Shown: piece after piece, positions 44,334 through 53,637 of the stretch
Position numbering within the stretch: the first letter of the stretch is position 1
Layout: every line of letters begins with the position of its first letter
NCBI GenBank assembly: GCA_910578085.1
Contig: CAJTPM010000017.1
Coordinates: 24,837 to 88,836 of the forward strand
DNA from: an uncultured Lachnospiraceae bacterium
Lineage (GTDB): Bacteria > Bacillota > Clostridia > Lachnospirales > Lachnospiraceae
DNA length: 64,000 bases
Direction: 5' to 3'
Notes under the pieces: model-generated
Told to the model about the DNA's origin: nothing
Seen by the model: only the letters and a program-made list of their open reading frames with translations
The model's database searches: none
Made by a program: the position numbers and the translations under genes

Positions 44334-44383
44334 AATAAATAATATGGGAGCTTTTTTGCCTGTGAATTAATTTCGAAATCGTA

Positions 44384-44413
44384 GTCCGATGGGGATAATT
44401 TTTCCCACCGGAC
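44384..44413 (+). other. Hairpin between serS and the DUF3881 gene
   Basis: GTCCGATGGG and CCCACCGGAC arms (one mismatch) with a T-rich loop, about 50 bases after serS. It is not followed by a T-run, so termination is doubtful. Confidence 0.35.
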
Positions 44414-44450
44414 GGACTCTTAACCAATACAAAAAAGGGAGGTGAAATCT

Positions 44451-45347
44451 TTGCATAAATACCTGCGCGCTGTGGGGTTCAGCAAAATAGAAACCCCAAA
44501 GCAGATGCACGATCTTGTGATGGAAGTGATCCAGAGTGCGGATAAAAGAAGTTATACATCGAATTCAGAGACAACCATGCTGGCGGAGTTTTGCAAAGAT
44601 TTCGGGAGCCGTGTCGGTGTGACTGTCTGTGGTGAATTCGACGAAAAGGATGAGTTCAGTTTTGAATACAGCTTCCCCTTCTTTCGCGGAGGCGGAATTT
44701 CCACGGAGGAGGATATCTCTGTGGAGCGCCATTCAGATAAAGAGTCTTATGCGGGCGTCTGCAATGATATGCGGGTGGGGGTATCTCTGATCTTTTACCT
44801 GCAGAATATGATGGATTACGCCAAAATAAAATATGGAAACCGTCTCCCGATCCGGGGCACCAGTTTGACGCTCAGTGCGCTGTCCACACATGGAAAGATC
44901 ATTCTGCCGATCCGCAAGAACAAGAGGGATATGGCAAAGATCGAGAAAGAGACGACAAACCGCAATAAACTGATCGCTCAGGCAAGACAGGGGGATGAGG
45001 AAGCGATCGAGACGCTGACGCTTGAGGATATGGATACTTATAATGCGATCTCAAAAAAGATCCGGACCGAAGATGTGCTAAGCCTGGTAGATACGTATTT
45101 TATGCCCTATGGCGTGGAATGCGACCAGTATGCCGTGCTGGGCGAGATTTTGGAGTGCAGCAGTGAAAAGAACCAAATGACAGGAGAGGAGATCTATATG
45201 ATGGCGCTCTCCTGCAACGATCTTGTATTTGACGTGTGCATCAACAAAAAGGATCTGTACGGCGAACCTCTGGCAGGAAGACGCTTCAGAGGTACGATCT
45301 GGATGCAGGGCATCATCAACTTTCCGGAGACTTACGGGGTTTCCTGA
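44451..45347 (+). CDS. DUF3881 protein
   Basis: 298 residues of a family almost restricted to Lachnospiraceae-like clostridia; function unknown. The start is a TTG at 44451 giving MHKYLRAVGFSKI, as family members begin; GGGAGG lies eight bases ahead. The upstream GTG at 44442 overlaps the ribosome site. No membrane segment. The last 32 bases overlap the end of the convergent exonuclease gene. Confidence 0.88.
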   Translation: MHKYLRAVGFSKIETPKQMHDLVMEVIQSADKRSYTSNSETTMLAEFCKDFGSRVGVTVCGEFDEKDEFSFEYSFPFFRGGGISTEEDISVERHSDKESYAGVCNDMRVGVSLIFYLQNMMDYAKIKYGNRLPIRGTSLTLSALSTHGKIILPIRKNKRDMAKIEKETTNRNKLIAQARQGDEEAIETLTLEDMDTYNAISKKIRTEDVLSLVDTYFMPYGVECDQYAVLGEILECSSEKNQMTGEEIYMMALSCNDLVFDVCINKKDLYGEPLAGRRFRGTIWMQGIINFPETYGVS

Positions 45348-46296
45348 CTATCTTCCGCCTGTGGCGTCTGTGCATTTCCTTCGCGTGCTGCAGGCGGTTT
45401 TTGATGGACTCCATCTCTTCCGGGGAGATAAATTTTTCCGTTTTTACGACATAGACCGTGCCCTCTTCCGTCTTACGGACGCGGATTTTGCCTTTCATAT
45501 AGCCGTGTTTATCACAATAGGACACAGCGTAGTAATGCTTTCCGTTGGGAGAAAACCATTTAATCTTCCGGCGGATATTTTTATGGCAGAGATAGCAGCG
45601 GCAGCTGGTTACCTCTCTGTCATTTAATGCATCGGTCTTTGCGGGAAATTCCCTGGAAATATATTTCGCATAATTGTCAAAAATAATTTTGATTTCTTCT
45701 TTTCTTGTTTTCGGTTTGATAAAGGTATCAAAGGAGTAGCACTTCAAAGCGCTCTCGTCAGCGATTGCCGCCAGTACTTTGGCCGTGTAATAGGCATCGC
45801 TGAAGGCTCTGTGAAAAGGAATATCTTTTTCGATCTGCAGAAAATCCACCGCATATTCCAGAGACCGTCTTGTCTTTCTGTCCTCAAAAGCGATGCTGAA
45901 TAACTTCTGCACATCATAAAATTTTAAGGGCCTGTCGGAGAGCGGATCTAGATCGTAGTACTTCATATTCTTCTGGAGCTCTTCCAGATCTAAAGGTCCC
46001 CAGGTACAGAACAGGAAGTCATCTCCACACCAGTCCCGGAACTCTTCAAAGACTTTCGGAAAAGGTTTGCCGTGCTCGAGCTGGGCCATCTGCAGATGGA
46101 TCAGTTTTCTTGTGATATGGTTTAACTCATGGTAGAGCTGCGGCTTCACAAGTCTGTTAAATTCGCCGATCATTTTTTTCTCTTCATTTAATTTTATGGC
46201 GCCGATCTCCACGATCTCAAAAGGGACGCCGTATACTTCCGGTTCCCGCTGCGGATTTCCCTGATTCCACTCCAGGTCAAGTACAATATAATTCAT
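45316..46296 (-). CDS. DEDDh 3'-5' exonuclease with C-terminal zinc-ribbon-like domain
   Basis: 326 residues. Catalytic residues are visible as D7 and E9 in LDLEWNQG and the HRAFSDAYYT motif (H and D) near 162-167; the middle aspartate is in WGPLDLEEL. This matches the DnaQ/KapD group of 3'-5' exonucleases. The extra C-terminus has a C-x-C-x2-C plus C arrangement (SCRCYLCHKNI ... YCDKHG) suggesting a metal site and nucleic-acid contact, and ends very basic (RRHRRKIVRKPRK). Convergent with DUF3881, overlapping it by 32 bases. Confidence 0.88.
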   Translation of the reverse strand: MNYIVLDLEWNQGNPQREPEVYGVPFEIVEIGAIKLNEEKKMIGEFNRLVKPQLYHELNHITRKLIHLQMAQLEHGKPFPKVFEEFRDWCGDDFLFCTWGPLDLEELQKNMKYYDLDPLSDRPLKFYDVQKLFSIAFEDRKTRRSLEYAVDFLQIEKDIPFHRAFSDAYYTAKVLAAIADESALKCYSFDTFIKPKTRKEEIKIIFDNYAKYISREFPAKTDALNDREVTSCRCYLCHKNIRRKIKWFSPNGKHYYAVSYCDKHGYMKGKIRVRKTEEGTVYVVKTEKFISPEEMESIKNRLQHAKEMHRRHRRKIVRKPRKSPES

Positions 46297-46508
46297 ATAG
46301 CCCCTCTCTGACAGACAGGTAAAGAACGATCTGTTTTGTCTTTGGTTATCGTACCACAGTTTGAGCAGTTTGACAATGAGAATGGGGCGTCCGGTACCAT
46401 TAACTAAAGGACATTTGCGGCTGGATGGTTATCATTATCAGGAAACTTTAAGAAACATTTCGTGTTGTTATACAAAACAAAGGGAAAAAGATTGGAAATT
46501 ATTACTCA

Positions 46509-46537
46509 TTGAAGAAACAATGTTTCTCAAATAGACT
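46509..46537 (+). promoter_or_regulatory. Promoter with LacI-type operator in its spacer
   Basis: TTGAAG (46509-46514) and TAGACT (46532-46537) are 17 bases apart. The spacer is filled by AGAAACA-A-TGTTTCT (46513-46527), a perfect palindrome of the length bound by LacI-family dimers. The LacI-type regulator is the first gene downstream, so self-repression of the whole operon is the simplest reading. Confidence 0.65.
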
Positions 46538-46582
46538 AAACAGTAACTACAGGAGAAGACAAAGAAAGAACAAAGGTTGCAG

Positions 46583-47581
46583 ATGAAAGTAACGGTAGAA
46601 GAAATTGCGCGCACTGCGGGTGTTTCAAAAACAACGGTGTCACGCGTCCTGAACGACTCTCCGTCCGGCGTAGGGGCAGAAACGAGAAAGCGTGTTCAGC
46701 AGATCATTGAAAAAATGGGCTATGCGAACAATCACTCGACTGACTATAAGTATATCCGATCAAAGAGTATCGCTCTGCTGATTCCGGATGTGACAAATCC
46801 GTATTTTGCAGATATTGTCAAGGCTGTGGAAATGCGGGCCAAAGAAGATGATTATATGGTCATTCTGACGAATACGGATTTTGTGCCTGAGATGGAGACA
46901 GAGTATATTTCCAAACTGGTGGCTAAGCGGGTGGACGGATTTATTCTGGTCTCTTCGGGGCTTCACAGTTACAAAGAGCATTTTAAACCGCAGAAGTATG
47001 GTATTCCCATGGTGCTGTTGGACAGAAGGCTTTCCGGGTTAGACGATTATGTGAGCGTATGTTCCGACAACGTATATGCTTCTTACAAAGCCTGTGAGGC
47101 GTTAATCCGCAAAGGGGCGCAGTCGATTGTATTCTGTGCCGGCGATGAGGGGATATCCACCACAGATGAACGGCTGGAAGGATATAAAAAAGCGCTGACG
47201 CAGTATGGGCTTGCCTTTCGCGAAAGGTTTGTGAAATACGGACAGTATACCGTGGAAGGGGGCTACAATGCCATCATTGATTTTGAAAAGGCGGGCGTCA
47301 AGTACGATGCCATTCTGGCAGGAAATGATCTGATGGCTTTGGGGATCATAAAGGCCTTAAAAGAGTTTTCCTATCGGATACCGGAAGATGTGCAGATCAT
47401 CGGATTTGATAATGTGACGTTTTCTCAGTTCTGCAGTCCGCCGCTTTCCACCATACTGCAGCCCACGGTGGAGATGGGAAGAAAAGCGGTGGAAATGCTG
47501 ATCAAAATGATTGGCGGGGAACAGATTCGCAAGGATATCAGACTGCAGTCAAAACTGATACTCAGAGAGACGACAAAGTGA
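46583..47581 (+). CDS. LacI-family transcriptional regulator
   Basis: 332 residues. N-terminal helix-turn-helix and hinge (VTVEEIARTAGVSKTTVSRV) followed by a periplasmic-binding-protein-like sugar domain (ALLIPDVTNPYFADIV; ILAGNDLMALGI). The ATG at 46583 is placed behind AAAGG; a TTG two codons earlier is possible. It lies at the head of the sugar locus with ribokinase nine bases later and probably controls it. Confidence 0.93.
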   Translation: MKVTVEEIARTAGVSKTTVSRVLNDSPSGVGAETRKRVQQIIEKMGYANNHSTDYKYIRSKSIALLIPDVTNPYFADIVKAVEMRAKEDDYMVILTNTDFVPEMETEYISKLVAKRVDGFILVSSGLHSYKEHFKPQKYGIPMVLLDRRLSGLDDYVSVCSDNVYASYKACEALIRKGAQSIVFCAGDEGISTTDERLEGYKKALTQYGLAFRERFVKYGQYTVEGGYNAIIDFEKAGVKYDAILAGNDLMALGIIKALKEFSYRIPEDVQIIGFDNVTFSQFCSPPLSTILQPTVEMGRKAVEMLIKMIGGEQIRKDIRLQSKLILRETTK

Positions 47582-47590
47582 GGGGATTCT

Positions 47591-48565
47591 ATGAAAAAAA
47601 TAGCAGTATTGGGAAGTTCCAACATGGATTTTGTGTTTACGGTGGAGGAGATGCCAAGGACCGGGGAGACGATTAAAAGCCTTGAATTCCACAAAGTTCC
47701 GGGGGGCAAAGGGGCGAATCAGGCCTGCGCCTGCGGAAAACTGGGCGGGGACTGTATATTCCTGAGTGCAGTGGGAAAAGACGACTCCGGAGAGATCCTG
47801 TTAGACAGCCTGAAAAGAGCCGGAGTATGTACGGAGAAGGTATTGAGAGCAGAAAAGGATACGACAGGTATGGCGGCGATCATGGTCAACGCAAAAGGAG
47901 ACAACAGTATTGTGATCGTGCCGGGAGCAAATAAAGCCTGCGGGAAAAGTTATGTGGAGGACAACACAGAAGTGATAAAAGAGGCGGATGTGGTACTGAC
48001 ACAGCTTGAGACACCGGAAGAAGGAGTTTATCAATTTATTGAAGCGGCGAAAGCGGCGGGGAAGACCGTGATCTTAAATCCGGCCCCGGCTCCGGAAGGG
48101 ATTCCGGAAGAGATCTTACAGGGATTGGACTATCTGACGCCTAATGAGACGGAACTGAATAAGCTGACGGGAATGCCGGTGGAAACATTGGAAGAACTGG
48201 AGAAAGCCTCAGAAACCTTACTGAAAAAAGGTGTCAAAAATGTCATAGTAACGATCGGTAAAAGAGGAGCGCTGTTAAGCAATGAGGCAGGCAACAGGAT
48301 CTGTCCGGCTTTTACAGGGATAAAAGCGGTGGATACCACGGCGGCGGGAGATACCTTTAACGCAGGACTTGCCGTGGGGTTAGCAGAGGGAAGACCGTTA
48401 ACGGAAGCAATACTGTTTGCCAATGCTGCAGCGGCCATCTCTGTGACAAGGAAGGGTGCGCAGACCTCTATTCCGACGAAAGAGGAAGCGGACGAGCTTA
48501 TTTCTGCGGGCAACGAGCCAGGTAGCCGTGCTTGCACGGATATCTGGCGACTGCCGCAGGGGTGA
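47591..48565 (+). CDS. rbsK: Ribokinase with unusual C-terminal tail
   Basis: 324 residues, slightly longer than the usual about 305. PfkB family signatures are present: GGKGANQA near 38 and DTTAAGDTFNAG near 250, which carries the catalytic aspartate. It phosphorylates ribose or a similar sugar at O5. The last about 18 residues (from about 306) are encoded by a palindromic repeat and do not look like the family. The stop lies inside the next hairpin. Confidence 0.92.
   Translation: MKKIAVLGSSNMDFVFTVEEMPRTGETIKSLEFHKVPGGKGANQACACGKLGGDCIFLSAVGKDDSGEILLDSLKRAGVCTEKVLRAEKDTTGMAAIMVNAKGDNSIVIVPGANKACGKSYVEDNTEVIKEADVVLTQLETPEEGVYQFIEAAKAAGKTVILNPAPAPEGIPEEILQGLDYLTPNETELNKLTGMPVETLEELEKASETLLKKGVKNVIVTIGKRGALLSNEAGNRICPAFTGIKAVDTTAAGDTFNAGLAVGLAEGRPLTEAILFANAAAAISVTRKGAQTSIPTKEEADELISAGNEPGSRACTDIWRLPQG
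48517..48548. repeat. Palindromic repeat unit 1 at the end of rbsK
   Basis: GCCAG...CTGGC outer arms and CCGTGC-TT-GCACGG inner arms, within the rbsK reading frame. With the unit at 48561 it forms a tandem palindromic (REP/BIME-like) element. Confidence 0.65.
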
Positions 48566-48598
48566 AATACCCCGCAGTTTGCTGCAGGGTATTTCACC
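48561..48598. repeat. Palindromic repeat unit 2 / terminator-like hairpin
   Basis: GGTGAAATACCC (48561-48572) and GGGTATTTCACC (48587-48598) with inner GCAG/CTGC pairing around TTTG. It contains the rbsK stop codon (48563-48565). No T-run follows, so it is a stabiliser or repeat element rather than a strong terminator. Confidence 0.75.
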
Positions 48599-48652
48599 TT
48601 CAAAATGAGCGGTAAATAAATGGAAACAATCAAACGGGAAAGGAGGTGCAGC

Positions 48653-49048
48653 ATGAAACGTGATCGATTGTTGAATCAGGAAATTATTTCGGAGGTGGCG
48701 GCACTGGGACATACGGAATACTTTTGTATTGCAGACTGCGGTCTGCCGATTCCGAAAGGCGTAAAGGTGATCGATATTTCCATTACGGCGGGGAATCCGA
48801 AATTTCTTGATGTGTTAGATGTGGTCCGGGAAGAACTTGTCATCGAATCTCTTATTCTTGCAACGGAGATTGATGATAAAAATCCAAAGCTCCTTAAAGA
48901 GCTTCAGGAAAGATTTGGTGAGATGCCTGTAGAGAAGGTGGCTCACGAGGAGTTTAAGAAACTGACCGAAAAGGCAAAATGCGTTATACGGACAGGAGAA
49001 AACAGCTCTTATGCCAACGTCATTTTAGTCGGCGGCGTAAATTTTTAA
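48653..49048 (+). CDS. rbsD: RbsD/FucU-family sugar pyranase
   Basis: 131 residues, standard size. The family residues ALGHTEYFCIADCGLPIP near 18-35 contain the catalytic histidine and aspartate. It interconverts pyranose and furanose forms of ribose (or fucose-type sugars) before phosphorylation. AAAGGAGG sits before the ATG at 48653; the ATG 11 codons earlier has no site. Its position after ribokinase fits a ribose-like substrate. Confidence 0.9.
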   Translation: MKRDRLLNQEIISEVAALGHTEYFCIADCGLPIPKGVKVIDISITAGNPKFLDVLDVVREELVIESLILATEIDDKNPKLLKELQERFGEMPVEKVAHEEFKKLTEKAKCVIRTGENSSYANVILVGGVNF

Positions 49049-49099
49049 ACTCGGGTAACGTAGAGAGTCATAGCAAAAATACAAAAGCGAGGTAAAAAC

Positions 49100-50155
49100 A
49101 TGAAAAGGTTAACAAGTATTTTATTGGCACTGGTAATGGTCATTTCTCTGGTGGGCTGCGGAAACAGCGCAGATACGGAAGAAACAGAGACATCTTCGGA
49201 AGCTGTGGAGACAGCAGAAGAGGGGACGCCGGAGGAGACGGAAGAAGCGGCTTCGGAGAGCGCGGACGGTGAAGAAGGAAAGCCGAAGATCGGTCTGAGC
49301 ATTGCGGGATTGACAATGCCTTACTTTGTGCGCATGTATGAGGGTTTTCTTGCGGCAGCTGAGAAAGAGGGTTACGAAGTGGTTTTCGCTGACGGCGGCG
49401 CAGACGCGGAGTCCACAGTGAAGGCAGTGGAAGATCTGCTCAGCAATGATATTGATGCACTGGCGGTTTCCACAAACTACTCGGAAGCCCTGGCAGATAC
49501 GTTTGCAACCTGTAAGGAAGAGGGGATTCCCATTTTCTATATTGGTAACTTAAGCCTGGTACCGGAAGTACAGGAGAGCATGACCTTCTGGGAAGGTACC
49601 CGCAACGATTCCGCAGGATATCTGGGTGGCTTATGGATGGGAAATTATCTGGACAGCATCGAATATAAGAAAGATCTGAATGTTGTGTGTGTGAGTCTGA
49701 TGTCCGATCCTCTGATTCAGCGCTATACAGGTTTTGAGCAGGGCCTGAAGGATAAAGGCTATACGGTGAATCTGATCAATACCGTTGGGGATCTGACACG
49801 TGAGAAATCCATGGCGGACAGCGAGGATATGCTGACGGCTCATGATGATATCGATATTTTCTACGGCACAGCCGGAACTTCCGCTCTGGGCGCTTATGAT
49901 GCAACACAGAATATGAACCGCACGGAAGTTATGGTAATTGGTTTTGACGGAGAAGATGAGGAGATACAGCACATTGACGAAGGCGGAAACTATGTCTGCA
50001 CGATCTGCCAGGATCCGGTAGGCGAGTCCGAGGTTACGGTGGAGGCCATCAAAACTGTTTTAGGCGGCGGCACCGTGGAAGGCGGACATGAAACGCCGGC
50101 AAAGGTTTATGGTACAGGCACAGGTTACGTTACTTCCGATGAACTTCTCAAATAG
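49100..50155 (+). CDS. Sugar ABC transporter substrate-binding lipoprotein
   Basis: 351 residues. Lipoprotein signal peptide with lipobox VGCG near residue 18-20, then an acidic, glutamate-rich linker (about 22-60) before a periplasmic-binding-protein type I domain (PKIGLSIAGLTMPYFVRM; VVFADGGADAESTVKAVEDL). It captures a monosaccharide, probably ribose-like, for the ATPase and permease downstream. A strong hairpin follows its stop. Confidence 0.92.
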   Translation: MKRLTSILLALVMVISLVGCGNSADTEETETSSEAVETAEEGTPEETEEAASESADGEEGKPKIGLSIAGLTMPYFVRMYEGFLAAAEKEGYEVVFADGGADAESTVKAVEDLLSNDIDALAVSTNYSEALADTFATCKEEGIPIFYIGNLSLVPEVQESMTFWEGTRNDSAGYLGGLWMGNYLDSIEYKKDLNVVCVSLMSDPLIQRYTGFEQGLKDKGYTVNLINTVGDLTREKSMADSEDMLTAHDDIDIFYGTAGTSALGAYDATQNMNRTEVMVIGFDGEDEEIQHIDEGGNYVCTICQDPVGESEVTVEAIKTVLGGGTVEGGHETPAKVYGTGTGYVTSDELLK

Positions 50156-50181
50156 TCATCTATTTGCAGGAGACTGTTACC

Positions 50182-50230
50182 GGCCAGATGCATCTATCGT
50201 AAAAGGGAGTAACTATAGATGCATCTGGCC
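50182..50230. other. Hairpin between binding-protein and ATPase genes
   Basis: Perfect 16-base arms GGCCAGATGCATCTAT (50182-50197) and its complement (50215-50230) with a 17-base loop and no T-run. Structures here usually raise the level of the binding-protein mRNA relative to the transporter genes by blocking 3' decay or attenuating read-through (inference). Confidence 0.8.
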
Positions 50231-50264
50231 TGATTAAAAACAGGAAAACCAATGTGGAAAAGGT

Positions 50265-51773
50265 ATGGTTGTTACTATGGAAAATATATTAAAACTGACT
50301 AAGATCAATAAGAGTTTTCCCGGCGTGAAGGCGTTGACAGATGTGGATCTGGAAATCCGGAAAGGGGAAGTCCATGCGTTAGTCGGTGAGAATGGTGCAG
50401 GCAAGTCTACCCTGATGAAGATTATTTCCGGCGCGTATCACAGGGACAGCGGTACGATCTGGTTTGATGGGAAAGAGGTTGAAGTAACATCGCCGAAGCA
50501 GTCGGAGACGATGGGTATTTCCATTATCTATCAGGAATTAAATCTGATTGAGAGAATTTCGGTGGCGGAAAATGTCTTTATCGGCAGATATCCGATGAAA
50601 TGCGGTATGGTGCAGTGGAAGAAAATGCAGGCGGATGCACAGGCACTGTTTGATGAATATGAACTGCCCATCAATGCCCGGGTATTAGTGCAGTCGCTGA
50701 CGATGGCTCAGAAGCAGATGGTGGAGATCATAAAGGCGGTGAGCATCAATGCGAAGATCATTATCATGGATGAACCGACCTCTTCCCTGTCGGGGAAGGA
50801 GACAGAGTCTCTGTTTAAGATTATCCGTAAACTGAAGGAGAGGAATGTTGCGGTTGTCTTTATCACCCACAGGCTGGATGAAATATTTGCGGTCTGTGAC
50901 AGGATGACGGTTCTGCGGGACGGCTGTTATATCGGCTGCCGGGATATTAAGGATATCACAAAGAATGAAATGATCACGATGATGATCGGCAGGGAGCTGA
51001 CGCAACAGTATCCTGAGCGGGACAGCAGGATCGGGGATGTGATCTTTGAGGTAAAGAACCTGACGGACGGTGGCAGGCATGTGAAGGACGTTTCCTTTGC
51101 CGTAAAAAAGGGAGAGGTTCTGGGCTTTTACGGTCTGGTGGGCGCAGGGCGTACGGAGACAATGCGCATGATCTTCGGAGCTGATAAGATCGCAGGCGGT
51201 CATATTTATATGAATGGCCGGGAAGTGAAGATACTCCATCCGCGGGATGCGATTCGTCAAGGGATCGGATTCATCACGGAAAACCGACGTGACGAGGGAC
51301 TTTTCCTGCTCTCATCCGTCAGAGTGAATACCGTGATGGTAGCCTTAAAGAAGATCCTGCGCAGGGGATTTATCAGTTATAAGGCGGAGCGTGAAGCGGC
51401 CGAATATTATGTGGACAGATTAAGAACGGTAACCCCGACGATCGATCAGCGAACCATGTTTTTGAGCGGCGGAAATCAGCAGAAGGTGGTGTTGGCAAAA
51501 TGGCTGTACTCCGACTGCGAGTTCATGATCTTTGACGAACCAACCCGGGGAATCGATGTGGGCGCAAGACGGGAGATCTATGAAATTATCAATTCTCTGG
51601 TGGCGGAAGGGAAGACGGTTATCGTTGTGTCTTCCGATATGGAAGAAATATTAGGCATCAGCGATAGGATACTGGTTATGCACGAAGGAAGGATCACGGG
51701 AGAGGTATTCAAAGAAGAATTCTCCCAGAGCCGAATTACAAAGCATGCGGTAGGAGAGGAAGTGACTGGGTGA
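50265..51773 (+). CDS. Sugar ABC transporter ATPase (RbsA-like, two nucleotide-binding domains)
   Basis: 502 residues. Domain 1 has Walker A GENGAGKST near 44 and LIMDEPTSSLS; domain 2 has a degenerate Walker A (YGLVGAGRTE near 289) and signature LSGGNQQKVVLAKWL, as in the RbsA/MglA group. It energises monosaccharide import with the adjacent permease. The ATG at 50265 follows GGAAAAGG; the ATG at 50277 (MENILKLTKIN) fits family starts better but has weaker spacing. Confidence 0.95.
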   Translation: MVVTMENILKLTKINKSFPGVKALTDVDLEIRKGEVHALVGENGAGKSTLMKIISGAYHRDSGTIWFDGKEVEVTSPKQSETMGISIIYQELNLIERISVAENVFIGRYPMKCGMVQWKKMQADAQALFDEYELPINARVLVQSLTMAQKQMVEIIKAVSINAKIIIMDEPTSSLSGKETESLFKIIRKLKERNVAVVFITHRLDEIFAVCDRMTVLRDGCYIGCRDIKDITKNEMITMMIGRELTQQYPERDSRIGDVIFEVKNLTDGGRHVKDVSFAVKKGEVLGFYGLVGAGRTETMRMIFGADKIAGGHIYMNGREVKILHPRDAIRQGIGFITENRRDEGLFLLSSVRVNTVMVALKKILRRGFISYKAEREAAEYYVDRLRTVTPTIDQRTMFLSGGNQQKVVLAKWLYSDCEFMIFDEPTRGIDVGARREIYEIINSLVAEGKTVIVVSSDMEEILGISDRILVMHEGRITGEVFKEEFSQSRITKHAVGEEVTG

Positions 51774-52759
51774 TGAAACAGGATAATATGACAGAAAAAA
51801 ATGGTAAAAATTATACCGATATTATTGCAAAAATTGCGGATAAACTGGGCGCGTGGCTTTTGATTATTGTCATCGCTCTGATTATGACATTTGCCAATGA
51901 CAAATTTATGACCGGTTCCAATATTGTCAATGTGCTGAGACAGATCTGTGTGGTTTCTATCGGTGCGGTAGGAGTTTCCTTTGTTATTCTGGGCGGAGGA
52001 TTTGACTTAAGTACCGGTATGATCGCAACCTTCGCAGGCTGCATCTCGGCAAATCTGGCAGTAAATTACGGATGGAATCTGTGGCTGGCGATTCTGGTCG
52101 CCGTTTTAGTTGGAATGGTCATTGGTACGATCAACGGACTTCTGATCACATTCCTGAAAATTCCACCCTTTATCTGTACGCTGGGGATGCAGTATGTTGT
52201 CAACGGTCTGATTCTTGTTATGACAAAAAGCGTACCGATCACGGGACTTCCGGATGCTTATCTGTATCTCGGCAGAGGCTATATCGGGAACTGGCTGCCG
52301 GTACCGGTTGTAATTATGCTTGCATTTATTCTGGTGGGACATATTCTGCTTCGGTATACGGTTTTCGGGCGATCCATCATTGCGATCGGAGAGAATGAGA
52401 CGGCGTCAAAGCTGTCAGGCTTAAATGTAAATCTTGTGAAAGTGATGATGTACACTTTTTCGGGATTCTGCGTATCCTGTGCAGGGATCGTGCTCACGGC
52501 GCGTCTGTCTTCCGGGCAGCCGACATCCGGTGCGGATTTGGCGTTGCAGGCCATTGCGGCGGTTTACATAGGCGGTACGTTTAAAGGCAGCGTGATCAAT
52601 ACGTTGGCAGGTACTCTTGTCTGGGGATTTATGAATAACGCGTTAAATCTGATGAATGTGAATGCCTACTGGCAGAAGGTGGCGTTAGGTATTGTGATTA
52701 TCGCGGCGGTGCTGTTCGATACGTTCCGGGCGAAATTGGCTACGAAGCAGAGCAGTTGA
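51773..52759 (+). CDS. Sugar ABC transporter permease (RbsC-like)
   Basis: 328 residues with about eight membrane helices and the family segments GGGFDLSTGM near 70 and NALNLMNVNAYWQKVALGI near 290. It forms the channel for the RbsA-like ATPase. The start codon overlaps the ATPase stop by one base, typical for translational coupling. Confidence 0.93.
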   Translation: MKQDNMTEKNGKNYTDIIAKIADKLGAWLLIIVIALIMTFANDKFMTGSNIVNVLRQICVVSIGAVGVSFVILGGGFDLSTGMIATFAGCISANLAVNYGWNLWLAILVAVLVGMVIGTINGLLITFLKIPPFICTLGMQYVVNGLILVMTKSVPITGLPDAYLYLGRGYIGNWLPVPVVIMLAFILVGHILLRYTVFGRSIIAIGENETASKLSGLNVNLVKVMMYTFSGFCVSCAGIVLTARLSSGQPTSGADLALQAIAAVYIGGTFKGSVINTLAGTLVWGFMNNALNLMNVNAYWQKVALGIVIIAAVLFDTFRAKLATKQSS

Positions 52760-52783
52760 ATCCGTGAGCGGAAAGCGAGTGAT

Positions 52784-52811
52784 GTTTGCGTGCCGGCAGG
52801 CACTGACAAAC
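52784..52811. other. Short hairpin before the ThuA gene
   Basis: GTTTG-c-GTGCC pairs with GGCAC-tga-CAAAC around GGCA. No T-run; probably a processing or attenuation site within the operon. Confidence 0.45.
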
Positions 52812-52839
52812 GGAAGTTACAGGAAAGGATGGAAAAACA

Positions 52840-53583
52840 ATGAAAAAGAAAGCATTTATTTTTTACGGCGGCTGGGAAGGCCATGAGCCGGAACTGGAAA
52901 GCGCACGTTTCAAACGGTGGCTGGAGGAGGACGGGTACGAGGTAGACCGTGTGGACTGCTTTGACAAGACCTTTGATCTGGATTACATGAAATCCATGGA
53001 TCTGATTGTGCCCTGCTGGACACAGGGCGATATTCCGGATCCGGCGGCTTTTACTATTTCAGAGGCGGTGGAGGCAGGAACAGGCCTGGCGGGCTGTCAC
53101 GGCGGTATGTGCGACTCTTTCCGCTGGAATGTGGAATGGCAGTTTATGACGGGCAGCCAGTGGGTTTCCCATCCGGGGGATCAGCTGTTACACCACATTT
53201 CCTATCTGACGGAGGAAAATCTGGCCTATGTGGCAAAGAACTATCCGCGCAATAATGATCCCGACGCTTTCCAGAGGGATCAAAAGATAGAATTCGTGCG
53301 CAATTCTTCCTCACCGATCACCGAGGGACTGGAAGATTTTATGGTACACACGGAACAGTATTATCTGCATCTGGACCCCTGCGTCAATGTACTGGCGACT
53401 ACGGCGGTGGATTCTCAGGGGGCGCACAGGGCGAACGGCGTTGTAAATATGCCTGTAATTTATACAAAGCTGTGGGGAAAGGGCCGTATTTTCTACTCTT
53501 CCCTGGGACATAAGGATTATATTCTGGAGATCCCGCAGGTGGAAACCTTTATGAGAAGAGGATTTAGATGGGCGTCCCGTTAA
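52840..53583 (+). CDS. ThuA-domain protein
   Basis: 247 residues of the ThuA / glutamine-amidotransferase-like fold (FIFYGGWEGHEP; GLAGCHGGMCDSFR; RIFYSSLGHKDYI). ThuA proteins take part in trehalose or other disaccharide and sugar-derivative breakdown; the reaction here is unknown. The motif at CHGG resembles the nucleophile elbow of related amidotransferases. GGAAAGGAUG-type spacing before 52840 supports the start. Lies downstream of the sugar importer. Confidence 0.87.
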   Translation: MKKKAFIFYGGWEGHEPELESARFKRWLEEDGYEVDRVDCFDKTFDLDYMKSMDLIVPCWTQGDIPDPAAFTISEAVEAGTGLAGCHGGMCDSFRWNVEWQFMTGSQWVSHPGDQLLHHISYLTEENLAYVAKNYPRNNDPDAFQRDQKIEFVRNSSSPITEGLEDFMVHTEQYYLHLDPCVNVLATTAVDSQGAHRANGVVNMPVIYTKLWGKGRIFYSSLGHKDYILEIPQVETFMRRGFRWASR

Positions 53584-53637
53584 TTTGGAGCGATATGAAA
53601 AATAACAAGTAAAATGAAAGAAACGGAGGTATCTGTT

